From assembly GCA_002964805.2 (NCBI GenBank), contig PUDQ02000136.1:1-33966 (forward strand): a stretch of 33,966 nucleotides of DNA, given 5' to 3'. Position 1 is the first letter of the stretch. Every line of letters starts with the position of its first letter. The translations under genes were made by a program, and so were the position numbers. This document shows, in pieces, positions 19,310-30,596 of this stretch. Below the pieces are notes generated by a model. The model ran no database searches and had not been told where the DNA came from. It saw nothing but the letters and a program-made list of their open reading frames with translations. The stretch comes from Trametes villosa. Lineage: Eukaryota > Basidiomycota > Agaricomycetes > Polyporales > Polyporaceae.

Positions 19310-19979
19310 ATTTACACGCGAAGCGAAGATGGTGTCGTTGCCGTGCACGTTTGGAAATATTGCAGACCAAGCATGTACAAACATTGTGCATCAGCGCCAC
19401 ACCCGTACACTGAGACCATGACTCACGTACTCAACGGTCGACTCTCAAGGTCTCTGTCGGACTGCGCCGACTGGCTGACTTGGGCGACAGTCCGCGGACT
19501 CTGCCAACACTGGTCCCCCCCACGCTAGAAGGGGTCCTACGCAGTGACCTCGAGCATGTTGACAAAAGGAGATCGCGTGGCCGGGCAAATTTGACGTGAC
19601 TCAAGCACCCTGTGAATGCTAGAACAAAAATTGATATGCATCTGGAGTTTCTCCAGCACCGCGATGTGCAATTTGTACGCAGTGGCATACTCGTGCTCCG
19701 AGAAAGAAACCTTTCTGTACACGCCGAAAACCTACTCATCCATAGAGCATTGGATCTAGTAGTATGATCAGTAAAATATCCGCCCTACATTAGAAGGAGG
19801 TATGGGATATCCATACGGCCGTCAGCACAATGGCGAGACCGCGCAGGGGAGATGGGTTACATATACACATCCGCTTGCCGCAAACGGAGGGTGAGCCTGA
19901 ACAGGCACTTTCCTATCTTGGACGAGGTCGATAAGATAGTAGTGAACTACTATATTAGGCAGGGACCCTGAGAGCATGG

Positions 19980-20266
19980 CACGACGCGGACGCGCAAAGC
20001 CCCAGGTTCCGGTCTGGAACAGGCAAAGAACAGGACATGAACTGGATTCCCGTTGAAAGCCATCCTGGTTCAGGTCCGGGATAGGGATTATATGATATAA
20101 AGCGGGACTAATACTGCATTGACCGGCGCTGTAAGCCGAGGTTAGTATGACGTAAGCCAAAGTTCTGGACCTGAGCTAGTTTGGGAGACAGGATTTGGAC
20201 AGGAATCCAGTTCCTGCCCTATTCCTTGCCTGTTCTGGTCCGGAATATGGGGCTTTGCGCGTCGTG
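19980..20266. repeat. Imperfect inverted repeat (possible decayed MITE)
   Basis: About 19980-20077 and 20167-20266 are inverted copies, roughly three-quarters identical by eye, around a 90-bp spacer. Shared blocks are CACGACGC at the tips, GCGCAAAGCCCC, GAACAGGCAA and AACTGGATTCC. The left arm has a 6-base extra GGACGC. No target-site duplication was seen, so element status is uncertain. Confidence 0.55.
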
Positions 20267-20920
20267 AGGAGCGTTGCAATTAATTTTGTCCAATAACCAC
20301 CGCGATAGGGATCGACAACTTCTATCCCAATTTGGATGAGGAATCCTGCCACCCCGCCCCCTCCCGATTTGGCCTTTCTCGTAGGAAGCTCAAATAAATT
20401 TATGTGGTTGGTTTTCCAGCTGTTATTAAATCGATAGGCCCCTTCAAAAATCATCGCACGTAGTTGCTTCAGGGCGGAGACGCGGAAAACGTGCGTTTAT
20501 CAACGACAGAGCCTCACCAAGGAAGGGAAGGCGCCTGCTCCGCGGAGAATCTCCGCCGTGTCTGAGTTCCAACCGCCAAAATGCGATTTTTCCACGGGGG
20601 GCCTATCGATTTGATAATAGCTGTCATTCCGTGCCCAATCTTGTCCGAATGTTCTCTTCCATGTTCGTCTTCGTCGTTCAAACGTTCGCGTTTAACAACG
20701 TTCAACGTTCATCCTCTGTCGCCCGTCAAAGCACGCCACAGCTCCCAACTTGTCCCGACACCTCGCGGCACACTCACCGAGAGCGTACGCGCTCTGCCTT
20801 GGTTGAGCAACGGCTCGACCTCATCGTGCTGGGGCCCCCCATGCTCGACTTCGATGTGAGGTCGCCATGCCTCGTCATTGGCCAGCACCTGTGCAGCGGT
20901 CACTCCTCCTCGACGACCGT

Positions 20921-20928
20921 TATATAAA
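20921..20928 (+). promoter_or_regulatory. TATA box of the gene at 20980
   Basis: TATATAAA, 52 bp before the 20980 ATG, followed by a C/A-rich leader ending AACATCCAAGTTC. The spacing fits a fungal core promoter. Confidence 0.55.
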
Positions 20929-20979
20929 CCACCTCCTCAGCTCATCGTCGACATCCTCCAAAACTCAACATCCAAGTTC

Positions 20980-22361
20980 ATGCCGACGCCGACACCGCTG
21001 CTCCCCATGACTTCGTTCCCCTCTACGTCTCCGCTGTCATCGCTCCCGTCCACTCCTTCCGCTGGCAACGCCCGTCTCCACGCCTACCAAGAAGGCGCGG
21101 ACCTCGTCGAGCAGCCGCGTCTCTCCCTCCCGTCCCGACCCTTTCTGGCAGGCCCGGCTCAACCAGGCCCTCACCACCGTCTCGTTCATCATCGACCCGG
21201 TTCCTGAGCTCGTCTGGGTCCCCTATACGTACGTTCTTCTCCTTGCATTGGCACGTTGTACTGACTCTTGTGCAGCCCTGAAGATGCAGCTGGCCTACCG
21301 ATCCCGGTGCCCGACTTCGTTGCATACTCCAAAACACACGTTTGGCCCGACCCCGATCAAATGCTTGTGCTCCCTAGTCGATGGGCTTGACCACTCAGTC
21401 CGTATCCTGGTGCCTCACTCTGGAGAACACGCCGGCGACTCATGCCTCGCATGCCCCAACTGGGATGCTGGAGGTATAGCTGTTGCCGATACTTCGGTGA
21501 GTGGTCTGCTGTCCGCTAAGCACACGGTCACTGACTGTGTCTACAGTCAATTCCGCTCGCCTCTTCGCCACCCCTCAAAATTTCACTGAGGTCCCTATCG
21601 GCGGTTTCCCTCTACGCCTACGCCGTGTGGGGAGTGGTGAGTCCCTTTCGTGCGCTCCAAGGGGGCCACTGCGCCGGCTCTGGCATCCTCCACACCGGCT
21701 CTGGTGTCGTCTGCGTCGGTTGCGGCCGACAAGCGCCTCGTCAAGCCCATGGAGGCCGAGCAGCCCGCCAAGAAGTCGGTCAGCGACTACTCAAAATCTT
21801 CCCAGGTTTGTAGCGTTGCTTGTGCAATATACTTTTCTTCTCACTCTCTCACAGGATTTGATGTTGGTGGGATGGGCGGCGCTGGTGCCCCCGCTCTGCG
21901 GGGCCCTATTCCATCCGCTGACGACGTGGAGGAGCTCTGGGACGAGCTCTCGCCGTCCCAGGGGCATGGTGTCGAGTACAGGCACCCTGCGGCTATCCTC
22001 GGCGGATGCACTGCGTGCGACCGGGTGATGACCATCAACACCTTGTTGATGCACGATTGCCTGGCGCCCTGCTGCCTGCGCCCGCGTTGAACCCGCAAAG
22101 GAAACGGACAACAGACCCGGTAAGGTCCTCCCATCTCTGCCATGGGCTGTTACTGATTCGAGCACAGATGCCCTTGGTGCGCAACGGAAGCGCAAACGCT
22201 TCATCGTCCCCGTCCCCGAGGCTCCTCCGCGTCTCACCAAACGGTTCCGCATCACCGCCAGGGCTACGGCCGACCAGCGCGCTGCCCCGGTTAACCGTGC
22301 TACTGCGCACGTTGCCGGCTCCATGCTCGCCGAGGTGCTGGGCAGTGTGTGTGGGGCGTAG
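20980..22361 (+). pseudogene. Decayed five-exon gene of unknown function
   Basis: Exons by splice signal: 20980-21228, 21276-21496, 21547-21805, 21855-22119, 22168-22361. The introns are 47-50 nt; three carry a CTGAC or CTGAT branch site shortly before CAG. Each exon has a convincing coding stretch, but adjoining stretches lie in different frames. Exon 1 changes frame between the ATG-linked Pro/Ser/Thr-rich part and a downstream part ending DPVPELVWVPY. Exon 3 shifts between GSGESL and RSKGATAPAL. The exon 3/4 junction also fails to keep frame for the DVEELWDELSPSQGHG part, and exon 2 hits a TGA after MLVLPSRWA. The last exon encodes a basic tail (AQRKRKRF...). At least three frameshifts imply a relic, unless the assembly is poor here. 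I do not recognise the family. Confidence 0.5.
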
Positions 22362-22808
22362 CGTGGCAGCGCAGGGAATGGCCACGCGCCGGAGTGGTTG
22401 CATAGTCGGGCTCCTGGCTAGGCAGGGCGTAGCATGGCAGGGCAGGGCACGGAGCGGCAGCGCGGAGCATGGTGGTGCGTCGAAGCGCGCTGAGGCCTGA
22501 GGAATGGTGTGGCGTCAAGACGCGTTGACGTTGAGGAATAGCGTTGCATTGAGGAATGGCGTCGTGTCGAGACACGTTGAGGAATGGCACTACAGCGCGT
22601 GGGCGTGTCAATGTCATAATTTGCAGCACGCGCGCACTACGAGCATGGTATGACTGGGGCGAGAACTTGGCAGGATAGTAGACGATACAACAGACCGAAC
22701 CGAACCAAGTCGTACAGATATATAGAAATATATACTTATACATTGCGGAGCAGGATTAGGCGAGTCATGCACGAGGTGGCAGCGGTGAAGCGAACAGACT
22801 TCACCTTA
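22362..22808. other. Non-coding with degenerate short tandem repeats
   Basis: At about 22497-22600 the unit TTGAGGAATGGCGTCGTGTC... recurs about four times with 18-34 bp spacing and many changes. Just before it is a GGCAGGGC-rich stretch. The rest up to the MITE is AT-rich and non-coding. Confidence 0.5.
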
Positions 22809-23065
22809 CAGCTGTTTTCAGAACGCTAGGCCCTTTCTCGGAAATATAGCACGCAGCCTCTTTCGAGCGGAGACTGGCAATCTGAGCATCTTTGGCAAGC
22901 AATCAGAACCGGCATCAACGTGTAGCTCAAGGTGGAAGTAGACTGCCCATAGACACAGACTGCACGGGGGGCTCGACGGCGTCCCACATCATGGACTGTC
23001 AAAGCCCGGTAGCCGACTGTGCAGTGTCTTTTTTTGGGAGGGGCCTAGCGTTCTGAAAACGGCTG
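22809..23065 (+). mobile_element. MITE copy A, 257 bp
   Basis: Terminal inverted repeats are CAGCTGTTTTCAGAACGCTA at the left and its complement with one change (ending GTTCTGAAAACGGCTG) at the right, and both continue into GGCCC. The interior has no ORF. I see one base difference from copy B (26366-26622), which has the same length in the opposite orientation. In all three copies one end is preceded by TTA. No clear target-site duplication was found, so the superfamily is unknown. Confidence 0.9.
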
Positions 23066-23492
23066 CAAACGAGACAGACTGACTCGTAGACAGCGCGGCA
23101 GCAAGGAATTGTGCAACGGACACACTTATTTCAATATCTTACCAAGTCTGCCCTTCACCAGAGGGCCTCACGGTTTCTGGATAACCAATGCCCGCGCGAT
23201 GAGAGCAAAAGTCAAGAGGATCTGTTCACCTCTCGCATGAAGGGTGTTAGCCTTATGCCTGTCCGGCCCATTACTGCGACAACAAAGGACTTTTGCAATC
23301 TATTGCCGCTTGAAGCTCATCTACAACGAGGATACTAACCTGTGTAAATGCATTGACTACTACCTATTAGTCCGATAGGCTCGTCCAAACCTATTCCTGA
23401 GCTGGGTATGGCTGCGAGGGCGGAACCTCAAAGTAGAATCGGAATTGGCAATAGGCTATAGGAGGGGGATTAGTCATGTATTCCCACGGTTC
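23066..23492. other. Non-coding stretch
   Basis: One + strand ORF (23111-23338) has no motif. Nothing else is recognisable. Confidence 0.35.
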
Positions 23493-23739
23493 ATCTTATT
23501 AGGGCGCGGGGGCTCTGGAGCAGCTTCTCCTCAAGTCCATCATGGTCGGAGTCCCCAGAAGTAAGCCTGCGCTGAGTGCACGCGGCCCGTGCTTGCTTCT
23601 GGGCAGCAATGGTTGCCTTCTGCACTGTTTCTAGGGTTGGCCGCCCTGGGAATGGCACGCAGAAGAGCATACCAGGAGGGGGTGCCTTGGCACCTTTCGT
23701 GTGAGCGTCGGTGACGCCAGGCGTTAACCTCCTTACTCC
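23493..23739 (-). pseudogene. Possible terminal exon or gene remnant
   Basis: This minus-strand frame is open for 82 codons with protein-like composition (GRPTLETVQKATIAAQKQAR, then SGDSDHDGLEEKLLQSPRAL) and ends in TGA at 23493. There is no ATG and no partner exon upstream was found: the frame begins just after a TGA. It looks like the 3' end of a gene whose front is lost or unrecognised. A competing frame on the same strand (23540-23845) is also open. Confidence 0.25.
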
Positions 23740-25340
23740 TCAAGACCTGCAGGTTGTCAGCTCGCTGAATGTCGGTGACATCTGAGCTGACATACCAATG
23801 ATGCCCCAACACTCCCCTCTCATCTGAAGTATGCACTAGTGCCACGCTTTAACCTTATTATTGCAGCGTACTCTTGTTCAAATATCTGAGGACAGGGTAC
23901 GTAGTTCCTTCACTCCCTCTGGGATCTAGATGCTCACTGCCAAAGCCTTTAGATATCTCCCTCGAGGTGGCCAGCACTGCGCCAATTAGGATGTTCTACC
24001 ATACCCCAGAGAGCACTCAGTGAGTTGTCCTGTGTGGGAAATGCCAGCTACTTGCTGAACGTCTTCTGCAAAGCAAGCCCTGCCAGTGGTGAGCAGCAGA
24101 AGGTTCTCCAACAATTACACACTTCTACCAAGGCGGTGAGCAGTCAAGCATTGCAGCACAACCTGCTGATCTTTACACAACTGGTGCTCGTCCAGGCAAG
24201 TCTGGAGCAGGTGGAAGGGACTCACTGCAGGCTGTGGGGAGCAGGGGAGACTGGCATCTGCAAATAGCTGTCTGCAGCAGCTGCTTGCAGCTGTCAGTCC
24301 AGGAGATGGCGGGTGGGTTTGGGATATGTGGCCTCACCAGTTAGATTCCACTATTACCTTCTTTGACTTTGCCTTGAATGTGCTTGACCTTGCCGATCAA
24401 TCTTCGACTGCAATGGGCGCCTATTTATGCTCCCAGATACTGCGTTCAATGTTTGCCATATGGGCAGGCCCGCTATGCCAAACGGCTGCTCAGTTATAAC
24501 TGCTAAAGCTACTCGGTGGCCAGTGCTGCTGGAGCCTGTCATGTTGGGGTAAGTATGACAACTCCTGCCAGGTGCTTGTCCCTGCTTGTGCATGCTGCAG
24601 CAAGAGATATCAGCGTCAGCCCTTGAGACTGCTGCCAGTGAGCCACATACAAGGCGGCTGCGCCTTCCGATGGCCCCCCCAGCATCCCTTGTTGCCATGC
24701 CAATGCCATGCTCTGGTTATCTGCCTGATTTTCTCTGGACAAAAACAAGCGCTTAATAGGCCTGTCGGCCACGGACACTTTGGCCGATTTTGGGGTTGGC
24801 ATCATCAGGCATCCCCACCCATTGTCAGGGGTTCTCCCACAAGGCACGGCGACTGGTCCACCCCTTTTATGCCAGTGCGCCTGTTTTCACGCTGAGAAGC
24901 CCGGCAAAGCACTGCCCAGCCTGATTAGAGGGCGCACTGGAAGTTCCAGAACCCATACGCCCCGGGCTGCTTGCATGGTGCAAGATCTCGATTACGTCGA
25001 CGCCAGATGATATGTTCGCAGTGGCAGTGTGGCCTTCAGACCCTTTAGTGCATGTGCTGACCAGGAATCCGGCGTCTGCAAGGGCGGAGCATGTGCGCAG
25101 AAAAAGAGAAATGTCCTGATGATTGTCTGTGTGAGATACTCTCAAGAGACGCGCGGGGTACAGTGCAACTATGTACAGCAGTCTACAACAGTCCATCAGA
25201 CGGGACGAGCGCAATACAAGAGGGAGTGAGGTGTATGCAGCGAGAGGAAAGCGATCGACAGTGCCAGCCAATACTAGGCATGAATTAGAGAGTATGGGAT
25301 ATCTACAGTGAGTACGTACGGCGTTCTCAGAGCAGACCGG
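23740..25340. other. Intergenic region, nothing recognised
   Basis: It contains only short ORFs on both strands (60-130 codons) without motifs or consistent splice signals. The composition resembles the coding-like DNA at 28400-33900, so eroded gene fragments are possible. None could be supported. Confidence 0.3.
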
Positions 25341-26065
25341 TTACTTGTACGCGAGGAAGTAAGCGGAAAGGGCAGGGAGATCGTTGGATCCTGCATCCGA
25401 ATAGCCTTGGCGTCGAGACCCGTTGAACTTGAGGACGAGGACCGGACCGCACCACAGCTTTGACGCGTGGCCGTTGGTTATGCGATATATTGCGCGGTTT
25501 ATAGGCGAGCCACGCTGCAGCGACGTGGGGCAGTACCAGATGTGCAGCGGGAAGCGTAGCGGCTCGCCGTTGAGGCCTTGCGTCAGAGTGATGGTGTTCG
25601 GAACGCTCTCAGGGAAGTACTCCTGCACGAGCGGAGTCGGGCAGATCCCCTGAGAGAGCGTTCCCTGCGGGCGGCACTGGGCCGTGATAATCCGCGAGCG
25701 CTCTGCGGAGATGGCGAGTTAGCGTTCGGTGCCCAAAACACGGTGCGTCGGAATAGGCACCTTCGTGCGGCATGAACAGAAGGGCTAAGACAGAGACGAG
25801 CTCCGCCTGGACCACAGGCGGCCTCGGGATCCTCTTGGTGAACTGGGCCTGCTCAGTGTTATTTGGGAGACACTCGTAGCGATGGCGGGGCCAGTCCTAC
25901 AAATCTGGATCAGTCAACGGCGGTGGCTGCAGCGGAGGGAGCATGGCCGCTCACGCTCTGCAGGTGCTCGGGGGCGCAGTACCACGCATTTTGGCAGCGG
26001 CTGCACCACATGGAGGTGGGCCGGCAGCAGATGATGCAAGGGTGATTAATGAGCGACGTGTTCAT
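25341..26065 (-). CDS. MYND-type zinc-finger protein (3 exons, 202 aa)
   Basis: Exons (minus strand) 26065-25955, 25896-25761 and 25702-25341 join in frame across two 58-nt GT-AG introns. Residues 10-46 form a MYND finger: Cys10, Cys13, Cys21, Cys24, Cys30, His34, His42, Cys46, with the typical WCSRCQ, WYC and DWPRH context. The first intron falls inside the finger. The C-terminal 100 residues carry GLNGEPLRFPLHIWYCPTSL and GPVLVLKFNGSRRQGYSDAG, which I recall from a family of short MYND proteins in agaricomycetes without assigned function. MYND fingers usually bind proline-rich peptides. An A/T-rich TATA-like AATAAAA lies about 80 bp upstream (26145-26152). No defect was found. Confidence 0.85.
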
Positions 26066-26365
26066 AACGCACAGAAGTAGTAGGGGCGAACGAACGGGAA
26101 ATGACTGACGAGGAATGCGAGGACGGCATGAAGGAACGGCCGCTCTTTTATTTGCAAGGGCGAGCGGCTCTTTCGCGTGGGACAAAGGCATCGTGCAGAG
26201 ATCTGAGCCTGAGGGAGGGAGCGGTACGTAAATAGACGGACTTGCGAGGTATGAGCGGAGGGAATGCTTACGGATAGTTGATAGAGCATGGCTCACATCA
26301 CCAGCACGGCACGCGGCTGATCTCATCGTGCTTGTCTGCCGGGCAGGCCAAGGGTATGTATGTGA
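26066..26365. other. Promoter region of the MYND gene
   Basis: A 300-bp gap between the MYND gene ATG and MITE copy B. The TATA-like stretch (26145-26152, minus strand) lies here. Whether the MITE 300 bp upstream affects expression is unknown. Confidence 0.4.
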
Positions 26366-26622
26366 CAGCCGTTTTCAGAACGCTAGGCCCCTCCCAGAAA
26401 AAGACACTGCACAGTCGGCTACCGGGCTTTGACAGTCCATGATGTGGGACGCCGTCGAGCCCCCCGTGCAGTCTGTGTCTATGGGCAGTCTACTTCCACC
26501 TTGAGCTACACGTTGATGCCGGTTCTGATTGCTTGCCAAAGATGCTCAGATTGCCAGTCTCCGCTCGAAAGAGGCTGCGTGCTATATTTCCGAGAAAGGG
26601 CCTAGCGTTCTGAAAACAGCTG
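26366..26622 (-). mobile_element. MITE copy B, 257 bp
   Basis: Read on the minus strand it matches copy A (22809-23065) with one substitution, in the T-run near the right end. The ends are CAGCCGTTTTCAG and CTGAAAACAGCTG. The two copies lie 3.3 kb apart as an inverted pair, so hairpin formation or inversion of the DNA between them is possible. Confidence 0.9.
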
Positions 26623-28436
26623 TAAAGGTACATAGTACTAGTTAGCAGGCATGTACAATGTGAACATAAGATGTATCGGTACACTGTGCTATTAGCCAAA
26701 GTTCCCCCAGTGTGGCTACTCTGAGGGAGAATCTTGTATATCATGACGAGTATAGCACCTATTTACATCGGACAAAGCGGAATTAGTAGCCCTACATAGT
26801 GCGCACATACCGCAAAAAGAACGAAGGGAATCGGCGGTGGAGAGGGGGAGATATGGCCCGTCGGGGGAGGGGATCTTGGTACCCAAGGCAGGGCGGATTG
26901 GGAGGAGTCGGGGTGGGAGAGCGCCCGGGGAGCGGAGCCGTTGATGGCGACGTCAGGAGGAGTCTTGACAACGCGGAGGACAGCGTTGCCGACGGTATCA
27001 ACGGCGGGCGTTGATGGGGAGCTCGACGCCCGGCAACATCCATCTACGGCGCTGATCTACAGTGTCATCTAATCTAATGCCCTCCGTAGGGTTGCATACT
27101 TAGGGGAGGGGTTCATAAGGCCCAAGGGAACAGGGGAATTATTCATAGGTTTATTGGGATGTGGAGAATCAAGTCAGTTAGACCCGCACAGGCCGATTGG
27201 CTGGTCGGACATAAATAGACTACGGTGATGTGATGTACAGGTGGGGGGAGAGCACCTGTAGAAGGTCTGGAGCCGAGACTAGCATTTCGGGGGTCATGAG
27301 TAGTTGTACACTCACTCGACACGCGCTCGCTGCTGCAATGATGGATGAAGCCAACCTATAAGCGCCTGCGCGAGTGGATGTGAGATCGCGCGCGGGGCAG
27401 TCTGGTATCGTCTGCTCACCTACATATGAGGCTTCGCCCACCATGCTACCTCGTACTAAGACCCACCGCTGAAAACGTACTATACAGTCCCTTCTGCATG
27501 GCAGTCATCACTCTGTCAGCCTAGTCTGCAGCGTATTACGGGGGTCGTAGGGGAGGGGAGGTCGAGCTTTGCAGAGTTACGTCAGCAGTGTTCGAAGTCC
27601 GACGCCTCACGAAGTGCCCGAAATGCGCGACCAGCTCATTTGTGAAGTGTTCTTGTGTTACGCTGGTGTCTGGAAGTCATCTAGGACAGGGCAGACATGT
27701 ATTGGTGCTCGCTGGCATTTTAGAACGACAACTGAACGCGGGATGCCCTTCGGAATGCGATCATGGACGGCCTCGAAGTACGAGGTTTGCTCCCGACCCC
27801 CGTTCCTGCTGGAAAGGCTGCAGACCGGCCGCCCAAAAACTCTGCATGACCTCAGGATTCCTGAATACACCCTCCCGCAAGTCCATGAATTGATTCTGCG
27901 GCAGACAAGTGAGATACCACTCTGCGACTCCTGAGCATACTCAAGTACACAGCGGGCGGAGTTCGAACGCAGGTGATGGCTGGAAGTCCCTCCGCCAATC
28001 AGCGCGCAGAATCCCCTGCGGCCATCACTCGGCATCACGATTTCTCGACCTACGGTGAGAGGGGGGTATTACGGAGCAGACGCGTCTTACTGATCGCTTG
28101 CTTGTAGTAGCGTTCTCCTGGACCGCGTCACGCATGCTGGGTGTTGTGGATCCGTTCATTGTGCACATTTGAGCAGCATATGTACAGTTTGGTCAAGGTA
28201 AGCCCGGTCATTTACCATGCACTTCACGTCTGAGCTTGCGTTTAACACGTACTGATTGTGACTATCTTCGTTCATAGTGTTGTGTGGTGGGCCCCGAGTT
28301 TGCGTGCCTTGCATCATGACAAAGTACGCATATATAGACATCCCGCTTGCGCTGATAGACTGCAGTGAAGGTAATGCTTTGCTAAGACACGCCCCCCCCT
28401 CTTTCACCCCGTCCTCTTCGCCATGCATCCACAGTC
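26623..28436. other. Intergenic region, no supported gene
   Basis: A Gly/Arg-rich ORF (26799-27014, +) is a translation of purine-rich DNA. At 27569-27934 (+) a 121-codon frame and an overlapping minus-strand frame (27658-28038) are both open, but neither has a motif, so I leave them uncalled. Confidence 0.35.
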
Positions 28437-29694
28437 CTACGTGTCCCTACTCCTCCGTGCCCAGCTCCTCTTCTTCGGCCGCCTCCAGGTCAGCAAGCCA
28501 AATACTGTGAGCTTCTGGGATGAGAGCCTCCAGGATTTCTCATCAGGAGATTGTGAAGCTCGAGGGGCAGGGAGGTGGGCACTGCAGCACGTTAGTATGC
28601 TTGTCGCTCTTGGCTGCCCAGTCTTCAATGATACACTCCTTAGCCGCAACACCTTCGCAAGATACAGTAGTCTGCGCGGGCAGCTTTTGCCACATCTGAC
28701 TCCCAGTCAGGATCTTGGGCTTCGGCTGCCTGTTCGACGTCGTTCACATCCTTGCAGTCACGGACGAAGCGAGCAAACATGCCAAGCACGACATACAGCA
28801 TATGCAGCTGCAAATGCAAACATGTGAGCAAACCGAAAAAGCCTTGCAGCTGCATAATGACTGACCTTGCGTGAAAGCCACGTCAGGGTGCGGGACATCC
28901 AGCGCCTTTGGGTCTACTCCGGCGGCTTCACGGTATGTCTCGCGTGTCTCGTGATGGGCCTCGTCATCCCAGCTGGCCTCGTGGCTCTGCCAAGGGGAGA
29001 GAGAATGCACTCGTTGAGCCCGACGATGGCTGCCTCGCTGAATGCCCTCCGGAAAGCGTTGACTCCCACGCAGTGTCCACTCTCTCCATATTGGGGCCAG
29101 CAATAGCTCAGCCTACAGGTAGCCTCAAGACATACCCGCTGGTGGCGTGAGTGATGCATGCCATTCTCCATCTTCCTCTTGCACTTGGTGCCAGCCACCT
29201 TGTTGTGATCATGTTGTATTGACACTTCAGGCTCTTGAAGTAAGTTGCAACCGCATGCCTGAGGAATTCTTCACGCTGAGCAAGCCTGGGCGGCGGCTGA
29301 TGCTCGTCTAGTTGAATGGCAGAGCAGTAAGCACGCCATAAATCAGGCCGCAGATCACAAATAAACTCACCGCCCTTCGACTGGATTAGCTTGACAGAAG
29401 TGTGTCCGCTCCAGGTTGTACAGGTGGGGCTGTGCAGAGGCTCCAGGAGGATGTAGGCCCACTTGCGCCCGCAGCCCCGACATGCCTTCCAGTTCATGCC
29501 GATCAGCAACCTAAAGTCCTTGTACACTGCATTCTGCAAGTCCTCTATGTTGATATGCATGCACACTGCACAGGCTGACTACTCACCCTGAAGACACAAG
29601 GGATGTGCTTGAAAGCAACTGTGCATTTGCCCTGTATATCTGCAAGTGCCTCAAGCAGACTCTTGTGAGTTTGGTTCTTGGTATAGGCGTCCAT
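28437..29694 (-). pseudogene. Unrecognised six-exon gene with one apparent frameshift
   Basis: Exons by splice signal (minus strand): 29694-29587, 29542-29371, 29307-29136, 28986-28882, 28807-28653, 28581-28437. Strong donors GTGAGT and GTATGT are used, and the last intron has a textbook TACTAAC branch site before GTGCTGCAG. Translation contains a CRGCGRKW Cys pair in exon 2, QREEFLRHAVATYFKSL in exon 3, KCKRKMENGMHHSRHQR (other frame) at the end of exon 3, ETRETYREAAGVDPKAL in exon 4 and FVRDCKDVNDVEQAA in exon 5. Exons join in frame except inside exon 3 (about 29215-29240), where the reading shifts by one base. A TATA box (TATAAAA, 29747-29753) lies 53 bp before the ATG. One frameshift could be an assembly error, so the gene may be live. 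The family is not recognised. Confidence 0.5.
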
Positions 29695-30596
29695 ATTGCT
29701 GATACTGATGGTAATTGGATGCATTGCCATGCTCAGGCTGATAGCCTTTTATACCCTCTTTGCAGACCTCTCCGACCTTGACCAGTCGTTGCCCTCAATG
29801 ATCTGCTGTCCTCCTGCCAGGCCCTTGTTTGGCGTCATGGAAAATCTCTTGTGGCCTTCCGGCTTCATATTGCCGGTTCTCGATATCGGTGCGGCTATCT
29901 CCTCGTGCCCAATAGGCCCTAGCATGAAGCTTCTACATTGCTGTGTCTCGTCTCTCTTGCAGCTTGCACCCTGCGTTGGTTTGACGTGCGGCATTGCTAC
30001 TGGCGGCCTGTGCTCATGTACAGCTCGGGGTGCTAATGCTCGGTGAGTGTTAATCTGTGGCATGCACACGCCAATACTGAAGCTTTCGACTTTGTTCAGT
30101 GCAGCCTTCAGTGTGTTTTGCCTACCAATACTCATGTTCTGGCATCCTAGTAACTTTCCAGTCCCCTATGCTCTATTGTTCATGCCCTCACTCCCCCACC
30201 ATGCTGCACACCCCTGACATGCATCCATAGTGGTTCCATCGTCCACACCAGTCATGCAACATTGCCGCCACGAGTGATGAACACCATGTAATACCCTGTA
30301 GTGGAGACCAATGATATTCTATTTGCTCGTTTACGCAGTGAACCTGTAAGTGGAATCAGCTTCAGTGCCATATTTTGGTGGTATCAGTCTGACTTGGAGC
30401 TTGGCAATAGCGACTCAATGTTACAGTATTATATAGTGAGCTCTTCAGCGGCAATGCTGGGCTGCAATGAGAGCCATGTTTTGCTACTTAAGCGAAAGGA
30501 ACAGCCTTTCGGCAATACGGCTCGGTTATGCATACACTCTGGACATCTTTGCAGATCTCTTCCTTGTCTCTACTCCTTGGCAACTGGCTGGCAGCA
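29695..30596. promoter_or_regulatory. Divergent promoter region between two genes
   Basis: 900 bp separates the ATG of the minus-strand gene (29694) from the + strand ATG at 30597. The minus-side TATA box lies at 29747-29753. A 128-codon minus-strand ORF (29749-30135) starts with ATG but shows no motif. On the + side no clear TATA box was picked out. Confidence 0.4.

Larger units (their letters stand above)
19310..20979. other. Intergenic region with an inverted repeat and a promoter
   Basis: No gene is supported. It contains the upstream region of the FunK1 gene, the imperfect inverted repeat at 19980-20266, and the TATA box at 20921 for the gene at 20980. Small ORFs on both strands lack motifs. 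Confidence 0.45.

Noticed and set aside
22794..23080. ACAGACT on both sides of MITE copy A as a target-site duplication.
   Set aside because: The two copies are not adjacent to the element ends (8 bases away on each side, with unrelated bases between), and copy B shows no such pattern.
26799..27014. Gly/Arg-rich ORF resembling an RGG RNA-binding protein.
   Set aside because: It arises from a purine-rich stretch; too short and without splice or start support.
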